Assembly (NCBI RefSeq): GCF_020283565.1
Contig: NC_060061.1
Coordinates: 39,531,362-39,595,361, forward strand
DNA: 64,000 bases
Origin: Trifolium pratense
Lineage: Eukaryota > Streptophyta > Magnoliopsida > Fabales > Fabaceae
Direction of reading: 5' to 3'
The notes beneath the pieces are model-generated. The model was not told where the DNA came from. It did not search any database and saw only the letters and a list, made by a program, of their open reading frames with translations. Below, piece after piece: positions 46,577 to 57,087 of the stretch (its first letter is position 1; each line of letters begins with the position of its first letter). Position numbers and translations under genes: made by a program.

Positions 46577-47740
46577 ATCTTACTTTTCTCCTCATTTTGT
46601 AGAAAGAAGAACAAAAGTCAAATGAAACTCTCATCCTCTTGACAAAGGTATGAACACAATGATTATCAAAATCACAATTTTTTATGTTCATATATCTCCT
46701 TTATTTTTTTTGTCCATCATATCATTGTTTTTTTTTTAAGGCAGCCAAATTTATTAGAAAACGATCTCATAGTATAAGAAATACTCAACAAACATAAATT
46801 TGTACATAAGTAACTACAATGATGCAGAAATAATTAGGAGACTACTTCAACAACTATAAACTAAAAGGTAGAAACCACACACTACTGCTTATTTGTTTTT
46901 TCTGCATTTTTTTACTATTAACTTTTTGTTGTGTTTCATCCTAGAATGAATGGAAAGAATGACTACAAATCAGTTTGCTTCACCCGCATCTTTTCATGTT
47001 AGTGAAATTCATTCTTCCGCTTTATTCTTTATTGCTATCATATCTTTATAATCTTCAACTTCATTATATAACAAATCAGTTTTTTCTATTTGCAGCAAAA
47101 TTTAATGCTCAGCACAACAAAGATCTAGGTAAATGTTAATAATACTGTTTATTTTGTGACTCTCAAGGAATGAGCTTAAAAAAAGTGACGGACGAAAAAA
47201 ACAAAAATCAAAATAAAAGAGAGTATTGACATTTTTGTCTTTCAAACTCCAACTTTCACATTAAACTTCATTTGGTGGCTATTCTTCAGTTTGATCGTTT
47301 CGCCTCAAAAAGATTTTTATATTTTAACTTTTTACCGTATAAAAAAAATTATATTAGAAAGAAAAGGAATTAACTTTTTTTCATCTCAATTTCTAAATAA
47401 AAAATAAAACACATAACAAAGAATATGGAAATACAGTATAAAACATTAGATCTAGAAAGAAAATAAATTATCCGAAAACAAGAAACTTTTTTAAATAAAA
47501 CTTCGGTCTATATAACATGAAGAAAGAAAGAAAAATGCCTAAAAAAAACGATAATTAGAAAGAGAATCGAAAAATTTAATATAAAGAAAAAAGAAACAGA
47601 GAAAAAAATAAAAACAAGATAAAGACAACAAAATAAACTGATTCAAACCACTCTACTTAGATTAAATAAAAACAAACCGATTCAAAGCAGATATGGTTTT
47701 ATTCATTCTTTTCATGTCTTAATTAATTTGTTGTTCTTAC
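46577..47740. other. AT-rich, no firm gene
   Basis: 46730-46870 looks like a LINE 3' end on the minus strand (AAGGCAGCCAAATTTATTAG). Possible introns and leader of the 47741 gene are suggested by TTTGCAG-like acceptors (TTTGTAG at 46599, TTTGCAG at 47092). Nothing else recognised. Confidence 0.35.
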
Positions 47741-48086
47741 ATGTACATAAAGAATGGAGATGACGAAGTCGCACAGTATTTCCGGTATGGTTGTTTCACT
47801 TTCCGGTACGGTGGTTACCAGAAAAAGTATTTCAATCTTCATTTTTATATTGTGGGTTTTATAGAGAAGGTCGAGAAAAGTCTCTATGAAGACGATTTTT
47901 CAAAAATTGGTCCATGGTGGTCGAAATCTAACGTTGAAGGTGGTGGTTGGGGTGTCTAATAATATCTCTGATTTGAAAATAAAAATGGTAAATAGAAAAG
48001 AAGATGGTACATATGTGTTTGTAGCACAACATGATGATGTTGGAGGTATATTTCCAGTTCCAATTGAGTGGCTAGGGTTTGTTTGA
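47741..48086 (+). pseudogene. Unrecognised gene remnant, copy 1
   Basis: Frame 47741-47959 reads CFTFRYGGYQKKYFNLHFYI then VGFIEKVEKS. A second frame, 47886-48086, contains NRKEDGTYVFVAQHDDVGGI and FPVPIEWLGFV. The first part has a close DNA paralogue at 49553-49735, so it was once a real exon. The aromatic/GGY pattern loosely recalls the N-terminal domain of MULE-related proteins, but I cannot confirm that. A frame change between the two parts suggests decay. Confidence 0.4.
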
Positions 48087-48719
48087 GAGAGAGAGAGCTT
48101 CTTTGGTGTGAGAGAGATTATGTTGAACAAATGAGGTGTTAGAGAATAGAGAGATGAACTCTTCTATATTGTGGACTTCAAAAAAAAATTCAATCAAGTT
48201 AATGATGAATTTCTAGATTGTGGACTTCAAAAAAATTCAATTAAGTTAATGATGGACTCTTCTAGATGGTGGACTTAAAAAAATTCAATTCAGTTAATTT
48301 TTAGTACTATGAAGTTGAATACGTGATACGATACCGATACGGTGATACGAGAAAATTTTCAAAATTCCAGATACAATACGGCTTAGATACGTTATTTATA
48401 AATTAAATTTAAAATTAAATATATAAATGCACAATATATAAACATAACTAAAATCGATAATGATAAAAAAAAATTAATATTCAAACTATTAATACCATAG
48501 TTGGAATGATATAAACATAACTCTTAAGTAGTACGCAAAAATGACGATTAATACTATTTCAAAAAACATCATCATATAGTACCCAAAAATGCATAGTTGC
48601 TTATCCATAAAGAACATCATATTCTAATATTCACTACTTAGATATTTTTTTGAATTGTATCGGTCTTCTCTCCTCCATTTACATCATCAAAGAACATTAA
48701 TTGTCTGATAGTATAGTTG
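48087..48719. other. Short repeats between remnant and satellite array
   Basis: Three copies of TAGATnGTGGACTTCAAAAA with AATTCAATnAAGTTAATGAT lie at 48165-48300. 48315-48400 has GATACGATACCGATACGGTG, resembling the terminal region of hAT-type elements such as that at 28438, but no second end was found. Confidence 0.5.
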
Positions 48720-51150
48720 AATATTTTTGTTATTTTTATGAAGAATTTATGTTGTCTATGGACTTCCATATTTATCTACATTATACGAGATACGTCTAAC
48801 ATGTCTTAAAGATGAATATTTAAAAATAATCATTATAGACAAAAACCAGTGCACTTATTATAGTAATTTTTTTTAATTGAATATAGTATAGTATAAGATT
48901 TTCGCTACTTTTTTTTGAAGAATTTATGTTGTCAATGTATACGACTAATAATTTAAACTTTCACATTTTATCAACAATAAACAAGATATGAGATATCCTG
49001 AACATGTAATAAAAATGAATATTTAAAAATAATTATTATAGACAAAAATCATTATTAGTGCACCTATATTATAGTAAAGTATTAATTGAAAATACTATAG
49101 TAGAAGATTTTCATTACTTTTATGAAGAATTTATGTCTTTTATATATATGACTAATAATACATACTTTCATATTTTATTAACCAATATATGAGATATGTT
49201 AGACGTGTCTTAAAGTTTAAGTTTGTCACGGGACGGGATATCCTGAAAAATGTCTTAAAAATGAAAAATGAATTCCAACAAAGAAACAACCATGTGAAGT
49301 ACCAAAATACCCCTCAAATGGCCAAAATTCTAAATAATGACACCTGACAACTGCATTAAATGCACAACCACTTTCTTTTTGGAGGCAAAATTTCAATTTC
49401 AAATTGAATAGTTTTTCTATATATCAATCAATATCATATACTTTTCAACCACTCTCATTTCTCTTTTCTTTCTGTCACTTTTTTCTATCTAAAGTTTATT
49501 ATCTTCTCTATTTTCTAATCTCTATTTTATATTCATGTCATTTTGCAGGAAAGTTATGTTTTTTGTTAAGAAGAACAACATTGCAACACATGTATTTCAC
49601 TTTTCGGTGCGGTGGTTACAGAAGAAAATATTCTAATCTTCATTTTTATGTTGTGGGTTTTGTAGAGAATGCGGAGAAAAGTCACTTTATGGTGATGTTT
49701 TTTCAAAATTGGGTCGTTACAATATACGTCACACTGCATGTCTTAAAGTTTAAGTTTGTCATGGGATATCATGAACATGTCTTAAAGATGAATATTTTAA
49801 AATAACTATTATAGACAAAAAACCATTATGAGTGCCGCTATTGTAGTAAAGTTTTAATTGAAAATAATATAGTAAAAGATTTTCGCTACTTTTATGAAGA
49901 ATTTATGTTGTCAATGTATACGACTAATAATTTGAACATTCACATTTTATCAACAATATACAAGATACGGGATATCCTGAACATGTTTTAAAAATGAATA
50001 TTTTATCAACAATAAATGAGTCTTCTATATATATATGACTAATAATATGGACTTTCATATTTTATTAACCAATATACGAGATACGTTAGACATGTCTTAA
50101 AGTTTAAGTTTGTCACGGGACAGGATATCCTGAACATGTCTAAAATAACTATTATAGACAAATTAAAATCATTATGAGTGTACCTGTTATAGTAATTTTT
50201 TATTGAAAATAGTATAGTAGAAGATTTTTGGTAATTTTATGAAGAAAATATGTCTTCGGTATATATGATTAATAATATGGACTTTCATATTTTACTAAAT
50301 AATATGAGATACGTTAGACATGTCTTAAAGTTTAAATTTGTCACGGGATAACATGAATATGTCTTAAACATGACTATTTAAAAATTACTATATTCTAGAC
50401 AAAAAATCATTATGAGTGCACCTGTTATAGTCATTTTTAATTGAAAATTGTATAGTTGAAGATTTCCGTTACTTTTATGCAGAATTTATGTCGTCTATAT
50501 ATTTGACTAATAATATGGACTTTCTTATTTAATTAACAATATACGATATATATGTCAGAGATGTCTTAAAGTTTAAGTTTGTCATGAGAAATCTTGAACA
50601 TGTCTTAAAGATGAATCTTTAAAAATAACTATTATAGACAAAAATTATTATGAGTGCACCTATTATAGTAATGTTTTAATTGAAAATAGTACAGTAGAAT
50701 ATTTTCATTTCTTTTATGAAGAATATAAGTCGTCTGTATATATGAGTAATAATATGGACTTTCATATTTTACTAACCAATATACGAGATACATTAGGCAT
50801 GTCTTAAACTTTAAGTTTGTCACGGGACGGGATATCTTGAACATGTCTTAAAAATGAATATTTAAAATAACTATATTGCGGACAAAAAGAATTATGAGTG
50901 CACCTGTTATAGTCATTTTTAATTGAAAATGAATGAGTCTTCTATATATATATATATATATATATATGACTAATAATACGGACTTTCATATTTTACTGAC
51001 CAATATACAAGATACGTTAGACATGTCTTAAAGTTTAAGTTTCTCACGGGACGGGATATCATGAACATGTCTTAAAAATGAATATTTAAAATAACTATTA
51101 TTGACAAAAACCATTATGAGTGCACCTATTATAATGTTTCTTACGTTAAT
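48720..51150. repeat. Tandem array of about 240-bp units
   Basis: Eight units share, in order: TATGAAGAATTTATGTTGTC, GACTAATAATATGGACTTTC, ATACGAGATACGTTAGACAT, GTCTTAAAGTTTAAGTTTGT, CACGGGACGGGATATCCTGA and CATTATGAGTGCACCTGTTA. Unit starts, judged by the GTGCACCT landmark, are near 48848, 49054, 49830, 50175, 50415, 50653, 50897 and 51117. A 0.5 kb block with a gene remnant (49260-49735) interrupts the array after the second unit. Units are about 80-90% alike by eye. Confidence 0.85.
49553..49735 (+). pseudogene. Unrecognised gene remnant, copy 2, inside the array
   Basis: After a TTTTGCAG acceptor at 49543-49550 the frame reads YFTFRCGGYRRKYSNLHFYV then VGFVENAEKS, paralogous to 47790-47890. 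Leader-like sequence precedes it (49270-49550). The match ends where satellite sequence resumes at about 49735. Confidence 0.4.
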
Positions 51151-51223
51151 TATACAACAATATATATTTTCCATGATGATATATAATGTTTTCGAATTGT
51201 AATTCTAGAATTTTAAATAATTA

Positions 51224-51250
51224 AAACCCGTGCGAAGCATGAATAATAGT
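51224..51250 (+). mobile_element. Degenerate Helitron-type 3' end
   Basis: AAAACCCGTGCGAAGCATGA then ATAATAGT resembles the intact end at 51491 but with a broken stem. It directly follows the tandem array. Confidence 0.4.
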
Positions 51251-51490
51251 ATAATATTTTATATTGTCTTTACTTTTGTTTCGTACTTCGTGAAAAAAAA
51301 AATCATACAAAAGTCAATTACTAACATCGTTAATGTTTATAACATTCTACTTATAATGATCATTTCCGTATTTACATTCATCTCTTCAAACATTTTCAAA
51401 TAACTAAGTTTCAATTCAATTTTCATATAAGTTTTTTTTTTTATTTTTATATGTCAGTTCTTAATTTTTTCAAAATTATCAAGCAATTTC

Positions 51491-51520
51491 AACCCGTGCG
51501 AAGCACGGGTTCATAACTAG
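51491..51520 (+). mobile_element. Helitron 3' terminus
   Basis: AACCCGTGC-GAA-GCACGGGTT is a perfect 9-bp stem hairpin. Nine bases later comes CTAG followed by T. This is the standard plant Helitron 3' end. The 5' end was not located; the tandem array may lie within the same element. Confidence 0.75.
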
Positions 51521-51521
51521 T

Positions 51522-51845
51522 TCTACCCAATACAGAAGTTCAAACACAATAAAGACTAATTAATAGTAACCTCATGACCCCTATTGACCAATGAATGATT
51601 TAACTAAAATAACTCCTGCTTTAATTTATTTTAGTGTAAAAAATCATTTTAACCTTTTAGAAAAAATGTAGAATCCAGTTCTGTTCCTCAGTAAAAGAAA
51701 TCCAAAAATTGCCATTTAGAAATGCAAAATCATGACACATTAGTCCCTTTGTCATGGATTGTTTGAATGTTTGTTAGGGACTAATAAGTTAGCAGTTCTA
51801 ATAGGCTATTGTAGACTTGTTTTTCCTAAGGACTAAATCAATTTT
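51522..51845. other. Spacer before segmental duplication
   Basis: No gene. Dispersed-repeat text (TTAGTCCCTTTGTCATGG, AGGGACTAATAAGTTAGC) suggests an old retroelement remnant. Confidence 0.4.
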
Positions 51846-53420
51846 GCATTTTTTTCAAACAAGAACTCCTTTTCTTGTTGAAGCAATTTTCAATAAGAAC
51901 AATCAAACATTTCTTAAACACTGAAAATATCTGTCATATCAAACTCAAAATTAACTGATATGTGAAGAATTATGTAACACATTACAATAAGACTAATGTG
52001 AAGTCCACCTATGTATGTCTGATCATTACATATGTGTATATATATGTAAATCATGAGATGTAAAATATCAGTTTGATTTTGAAAAATATAAAAGAGAATA
52101 AAATTTTACATGTGAGGTCCAAGCGGCATGTGATTCATAATATCTTGATACATTGATGACGAACCATTATGCATGTTAAGGCCACTGCGTTCAGGATTAG
52201 CATCCACATTTGGTTCTCCCTTTGGTAACATGAAGCCCATTTCATTTGTGGGGCGTTGTTGTTGCGCCATGAATGGATTCATAGGCATTACAGGAAACTT
52301 CGCTTGCAAAGAAGAGCCTAATCCCGACATTGCAAGGTTTCATGCCATTGTGAATTTGAGATGGTTCATTTCTATGAACATGGTTTTGAAGAAGACCAGA
52401 AGCTTGCCCTTGACCTGCGTTAGAAGCGTTCGCATTGACATGACTGCTAGAACGAGCAGCAGGGACGTCGTGATTGTGTTTTCCCTCATATGTAGTGATC
52501 ACATATTTCAGGTCATGTGATGCTCTCTCCACATGCTTCCTTACAGTGCACCCTGCATTGGTGCACTTGTAGTAACTCCTGCACCGCAAAACAGAAACAA
52601 TCAGCTATCAACATAAACTAGTATATTAGTTATGTTAGTCCTTTGACAACTTTTTGCCCATACTTGCGCCACCGATAACCATCATCAAGGATATCTACTT
52701 CGCTGGTAGTCTGCACAACAACTCTAGGCTCACGAATGGCTCTAGTAGCTCCACTCATTTCGGCATATGATTCCAGTTTCCTGAGAAAATCAATTGTGGA
52801 TTTTGAATGTGAACCAATAATACGTTTCACACAAAAAAAAAAAACGAAAGGAAAGAAACTGCGGCTGCAGCAATGACAAGTATGAAGTACCTTCTTTTAG
52901 ACTCTGATTCATCTCCTTCCACATCGTAAGCTAACGATACACTACCATTAGTAGCTTGACCATCTTCCCCTTCGTTAGAAAACGTAGATGAGCCATCCAC
53001 TGCATCTCCTGAATCAAAGTGAGCAGTACCATTTTGAGTTTGCAGATTGGTAGACTGGTTACCGTACTCGGGGTTGAGAGATGATGTCGCTTCAAGGTTG
53101 TCAGGCTTCCAATTACCAGCTCCAGCTCCAGCTATATTTCCCTTTTTTAAATTAGCCCAGCCGCGATCACCGTCGCCACCACCCTGTGGTTCACCATGTT
53201 AAGGATTGTCCCCTTGCATGTCAGCATGGGAGTTAGTGGACCCTATGCCTGCCCGGCGACTTGGAGGAGGTTTCGGGTGGTTATGTGCCCCCTTATAGAT
53301 TATCTCCGTTATATGGCCCTCATGAGAACATTCTACTTTCTTTTTAACCGGGCAATTTGAATGAGTACACTTGTAGTAACTTCGAGGGTACTCGCTGCCC
53401 TTAACTTGCTTTTGGCCATA
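51846..53420 (-). repeat. Segmental duplication, copy B
   Basis: Partner of 39412-40998. Unlike copy A it continues into true WRKY sequence at its upstream end (53421-53567). So copy B preserves the parent junction and copy A is the rearranged one. Confidence 0.9.
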
Positions 53421-53567
53421 TTTTCTCCAATTATATCCGTCTTCAGATGGAGTACCAGCAACCAACGAGTCAACGTTGACTCTTTGTTCTCCCTCTTCAT
53501 CTGCTTGCTCTTCCATTGGTGGAGAATTGTCTTTTTGAGGTGGAGAGTTGGAGAACTCTGCCTTAAG
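52106..53567 (-). pseudogene. Group I WRKY transcription factor pseudogene, copy B
   Basis: The upstream exon (to 53567) has [20 protein letters not shown], then [20 protein letters not shown] with the full first WRKY domain and zinc finger. It stops at GDNP-TAA, where copy A has Glu. The linker continues in frame beyond the stop. The middle piece (about 52665-52790) has [14 protein letters not shown], intact where copy A has a stop. NPNPR and the following splice donor are missing, as in A. The last exon (52242-52583, then 52106-52330) has [20 protein letters not shown] and is frameshifted by the 21-base loss plus nearby change. Closest to WRKY20-like group I factors by linker text; a low-confidence guess. 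Confidence 0.9.
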
Positions 53568-54380
53568 ATGGAAATTCAGCATTGAAAGCAGAGTTGATGC
53601 CGACACCGGTTCTTGATAGGGAAGATCCTGCTTATTGGGAGATGTATTTCTGTGAGCAACTTTCAATGGTGAAGGGAATCGTGGTGAATACATTTCGTGA
53701 ATTGGAAGTTGTGGCGGTTAAGGCTGTTGAAGATGGCGTGTGTTTTCCAGATATCAAAAGAAGTCCGCCTCCCGTTTACTGCATTGGACCATTGATTGCG
53801 GACCCTCAACAATCGTTTGACCGCTGCTTTTGTATTTATTTTTTGGTAAACTAAGTTCTTGCAAGAGTGTTTTGATTTCTTGATGTAAAAGTGACTTATG
53901 AGAAGTTCATTCAAAACCAAATTAATTTCTTTATCTATGAATGCTAAGAAAGAAATTTTCACAAATTAATTGTGTGCAATCATGGATGTGTAATAAGTAA
54001 AAACCACTTCATTAAATTTATCAGTACAAAAATAAATATTATACAGAAGTTGGTTTTGTTTACACTTGTATTGTTAATTTGGTCATTTCAAAATCACTTT
54101 ATTTTCAATGCAGTGAAAGTAGACATTGGCCTTAGAATGGAATCTATAATATACCTTTAGGCCATGCAATCTTTTTGTTTGTCTGTAATTTGAACTTATA
54201 GCACTTCTTGTTCTGTTCTCATTATATTCTTTATGATTATGAACAAAGTTATGTTGCCAATAAAAAATGAAGCATTGATTGTTTGGATGAAAATCAGATG
54301 AAGTAAGAGAGACCAAAGATTGTCTGTCATGGCTAGATAAACAACCGAGTAGAAGCCGTGGATCGTTCTGTGTGGCACAA

Positions 54381-54656
54381 TGTGACAGGAATTAGGTATA
54401 GTTTAATAGTTTATTTTAAATAAATAGTTTTATTTATGTCAATTACCTTTTTAGCCTTTGTGGTTGTATTTAAACAATTGTGCCTCATTTTGAAAAGGAT
54501 CAATGAATGAATGAACAATTATCTTCTTCTCTCAAAACTCTCTCATTTATGTTTGTATAATCTCATTTGTATCGAATTCTATTCAATTAGTTAGAATTCC
54601 TACTTTGAGACTTGATTCTATCGGTTTCGTCCCTAGAATCTATTTTACCCGTCTCA
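54381..54656 (+). repeat. 5' LTR
   Basis: 276 bases starting TGTGACAGGAATTAGG and ending ACCCGTCTCA. A TATA-like TTTAAATAAATAG is near the start, and the R region would begin downstream of it. Identical by eye to 57045-57320. Confidence 0.93.
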
Positions 54657-54672
54657 ATTGGTATCTTGAGCC
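54657..54672 (+). other. Primer-binding-site-like sequence
   Basis: ATTGGTATCTTGAGCC follows the 5' LTR directly. TGGTATC matches the start of the usual initiator-Met tRNA complement (TGGTATCAGAGC) and diverges after seven bases. Confidence 0.5.
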
Positions 54673-54690
54673 TTCGATTCAGCGCTTTTG

Positions 54691-55203
54691 ATGGCTACTA
54701 ACGATAATCCCATGAAAATTTTGAAAATTCTGAGCGCACTTGAAGTTGAAGAAAAGATGGAAAGGGGTTTGTGTTTGTTATGCGATGAACTTTTTACTCC
54801 AGATCATGCAAAGCATAAGCGCATTCGGTTCAAAGTGATAGAGATGGATGAAGTAGATGTGGAACCAGAAAGTGAAGCTTCTTCAAAAAATAATATGAAA
54901 TACTCCACACATAATCTTCAAATTGATTTCCAACAAAAGGAAAGTGTTGCGCATAACGATGACACGTCGAAGGCAGCGGTGAACGACGCAGATGATTTCG
55001 CCAACTTCCATCAACCTGTAGACGTCATTTCTGTAGACCCAATGCCGATGATTGTCGACGAACAAGAAAAAATGATTTCATTGATCGTTGACGTATCAAC
55101 TAACTCTGCAATTTCTCAGCCCTGCTACGATATCCTTAGTAGTGCCAAATTCTTACCTCATCAGGTTAGTGTCGATCCCTTAGCTGATACCATAGAGACT
55201 TAA
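54691..55203 (+). CDS. Retroelement ORF1: gag zinc-knuckle remnant
   Basis: 170 codons from ATG 54691. Residues 24-43 (ERGLCLLCDELFTPDHAKHK) resemble the CCHC knuckle of plant gypsy gag-pol (RGLCYNCDEKFSPGH type). It keeps C28, C31 and H39 but lacks the last Cys. The upstream capsid part is reduced to about 20 residues. Residues 50-170 are acidic and low in family features, ending DPLADTIET-TAA. The stop is the only break between this frame and ORF2, which continues in the same phase six bases later. Confidence 0.6.
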   Translation: MATNDNPMKILKILSALEVEEKMERGLCLLCDELFTPDHAKHKRIRFKVIEMDEVDVEPESEASSKNNMKYSTHNLQIDFQQKESVAHNDDTSKAAVNDADDFANFHQPVDVISVDPMPMIVDEQEKMISLIVDVSTNSAISQPCYDILSSAKFLPHQVSVDPLADTIET

Positions 55204-55209
55204 CACTTC

Positions 55210-57087
55210 ATGTCATTCAACCAACCATTGTCACACTATGTTCTCCTTACGGGAAAAGATTTCCAACCTCTGAGCCAAATTTGTGAGCTCTCACCACCAC
55301 CACCGAAACCACCCGATGGGGTTGGGGTTGTCACTCCGATGTCGTCCCTCAATTTGTCTTTGTTGGTTACCACCGCAAAGCATTTTTCAATCTTGCAAAC
55401 TTCCCTCCAACTGTTTGATGAAATGCCAGAGTGCCACAAAACTGTTTGTAGTGCCATCATTAATAGGTGCATGGATAATGAGCAGGTTCTTGCTTATGGT
55501 TTGTTCAAAGACATGCATAAGATGCATAATACCCCTCGTGACTTTGAAGAGTATCCTGAAGAGAAGCATATGCATTGCACCACTCGGTTAGTGGAGATGC
55601 TTCATCTTTGTGCAAGTAATTTTGGAAATTGTGTTGAAAGTGATCCTAAAAAGAATTTTCTAATTGAAGAAATTAAGGTTTTGGAAGAGGCTAAGTGTAT
55701 TGGTCTTCCAAATTTCATGCCGCGAGCTGCATTTCTCTATTTACTGCAGAGAAAGCTTGGAGTGTCCACTCGAAGAGCGGGTGAGGAACTGATTGCCAAG
55801 AAGAAGAATTCAATTCAACATGTGATGGAGGTTGATGAGTGTGGAAAAGCAAAGGTACACAAATATGGTTTAGTAAGTATGAGTAGTAGACATATTAAAA
55901 AATTTAAATGGTCATTGGAGACCTTGATTAGAGTCCCGAATTATCAAATCATGAAGGTAATTGAACCATTACTAGATGGAGTGTGCATTGAAGTTCCAAA
56001 AGTGTTGGCACCTGGACCTCAACTTGTTCACACTTGGGGCTATTCGCGTGATCTTTTTCATGATGATTGTAGTTCTGTTTTAGCCAATATTTACTGCTAT
56101 TTTGTTGACAGTGCAAGGATTAGAAGATTTGATTTTGTTTCTAAAGCTAGTGGAATTAAACATACCATTGGAGAGTTATTCTATGATAACTTGATTTTTC
56201 AAAGGTCTGAAGCAGAAAGAGTCAAGTTTTATGTTCTAGAATTTTTAGTATTCCTTGTTGCTATCTTTGGCTCTAAAATTTGGATCATGAGTTTTGTTAA
56301 TGAGGAATCTCAATCTCTCTATCTAATGGCCCTTGGTTCAAGTGTTGGGACACATGAGCTAGGGAAGATCAATGATGACAAGAATATGGAAGTACCAAAT
56401 ATTTATAGACAAATGGATGGTTGGAAGAGTAACTCTTTTAACATTTCAACAAATGAAACATATTGTTCCATTTCTTTAGTTCAAGGTGTTCACTTAGTTA
56501 TAGCACATGATGCTCTAAATAATTTTGAAATTACTTCTCAGTTTGGTTCTCGTCAGTACTTTTCAACTGCCAAGCTTGTGCAGCTGTTCAATGATTTTCA
56601 CACACCATTTAAAGGTTTATATGTGGTTTCAAGGCATGGTAGAAGACTTTTGAACATTGGAATAATAGTGGTTAATGCTATGGATTGGATGAAGCTTATT
56701 AGTCTTGCCCATTTCTATCAGCAGATGCTATCAGAGTTCCTAAAGAGTGAAAAAGAGAAGGGTTTTTATGAGAATGTAGTTGCTGCCTGGGTGCCAACAA
56801 GGAATGTGTTGTTAAGCAATTACTCATTGAGCTTACCTATGTTTGTTGCTGCACACTATTCATCAAGGCAATATGGAAAGGTTCTGAACTGGTTTGCTTT
56901 TATAGTTATTTTTCACAGGAAGATGATCGATAGGGGAAATGTTCGAGATGCTAAAGTTTTAATCAAATGGAAAGCCTTGCCTCTTAAACATGGCACTTGT
57001 GATTGTTCATCCTTGAGGACAAGGATGTTTGAAGGGGAGGGTATTGTGACAGGAATTAGGTATAGTTTAATAGTTTATTTTAAATAA
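55210..57087 (+). CDS. Retroelement ORF2: chimeric frame of captured-looking gene segments
   Basis: 625 codons, ending inside the 3' LTR. Residues about 65-105 (SLQLFDEMPECHKTVCSAII ... LFKDMHKM) look like a PPR repeat. Residues about 120-175 (TTRLVEMLHLCASNF, EEIKVLEEAKCIGLPNFMPR) resemble the stalk region of DRP3-type dynamins. Residues about 345-400 (FGSKIWIMSFVNEESQSLYL) and 440-560 (VHLVIAHDALNNFEITSQFG ... FYENVVAAWVPTRNVLL) look like ordered protein of unknown origin. The last part (HRKMIDRGNVRDAKVLIKWK, then FEGEGIVTGIRY) is the C-terminal tail of gypsy integrase/chromodomain polyproteins. No catalytic pol domain is present. Segment identities are by eye and need a search; that the frame is open for 1.9 kb is certain. 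Confidence 0.6.
   Translation: MSFNQPLSHYVLLTGKDFQPLSQICELSPPPPKPPDGVGVVTPMSSLNLSLLVTTAKHFSILQTSLQLFDEMPECHKTVCSAIINRCMDNEQVLAYGLFKDMHKMHNTPRDFEEYPEEKHMHCTTRLVEMLHLCASNFGNCVESDPKKNFLIEEIKVLEEAKCIGLPNFMPRAAFLYLLQRKLGVSTRRAGEELIAKKKNSIQHVMEVDECGKAKVHKYGLVSMSSRHIKKFKWSLETLIRVPNYQIMKVIEPLLDGVCIEVPKVLAPGPQLVHTWGYSRDLFHDDCSSVLANIYCYFVDSARIRRFDFVSKASGIKHTIGELFYDNLIFQRSEAERVKFYVLEFLVFLVAIFGSKIWIMSFVNEESQSLYLMALGSSVGTHELGKINDDKNMEVPNIYRQMDGWKSNSFNISTNETYCSISLVQGVHLVIAHDALNNFEITSQFGSRQYFSTAKLVQLFNDFHTPFKGLYVVSRHGRRLLNIGIIVVNAMDWMKLISLAHFYQQMLSEFLKSEKEKGFYENVVAAWVPTRNVLLSNYSLSLPMFVAAHYSSRQYGKVLNWFAFIVIFHRKMIDRGNVRDAKVLIKWKALPLKHGTCDCSSLRTRMFEGEGIVTGIRYSLIVYFK

Noticed and set aside
48720..51150. Array with regular spacing as a CRISPR-like locus
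   Set aside because: Whole 240-bp units are similar throughout, with no unique spacers, and the DNA is clearly from a plant.
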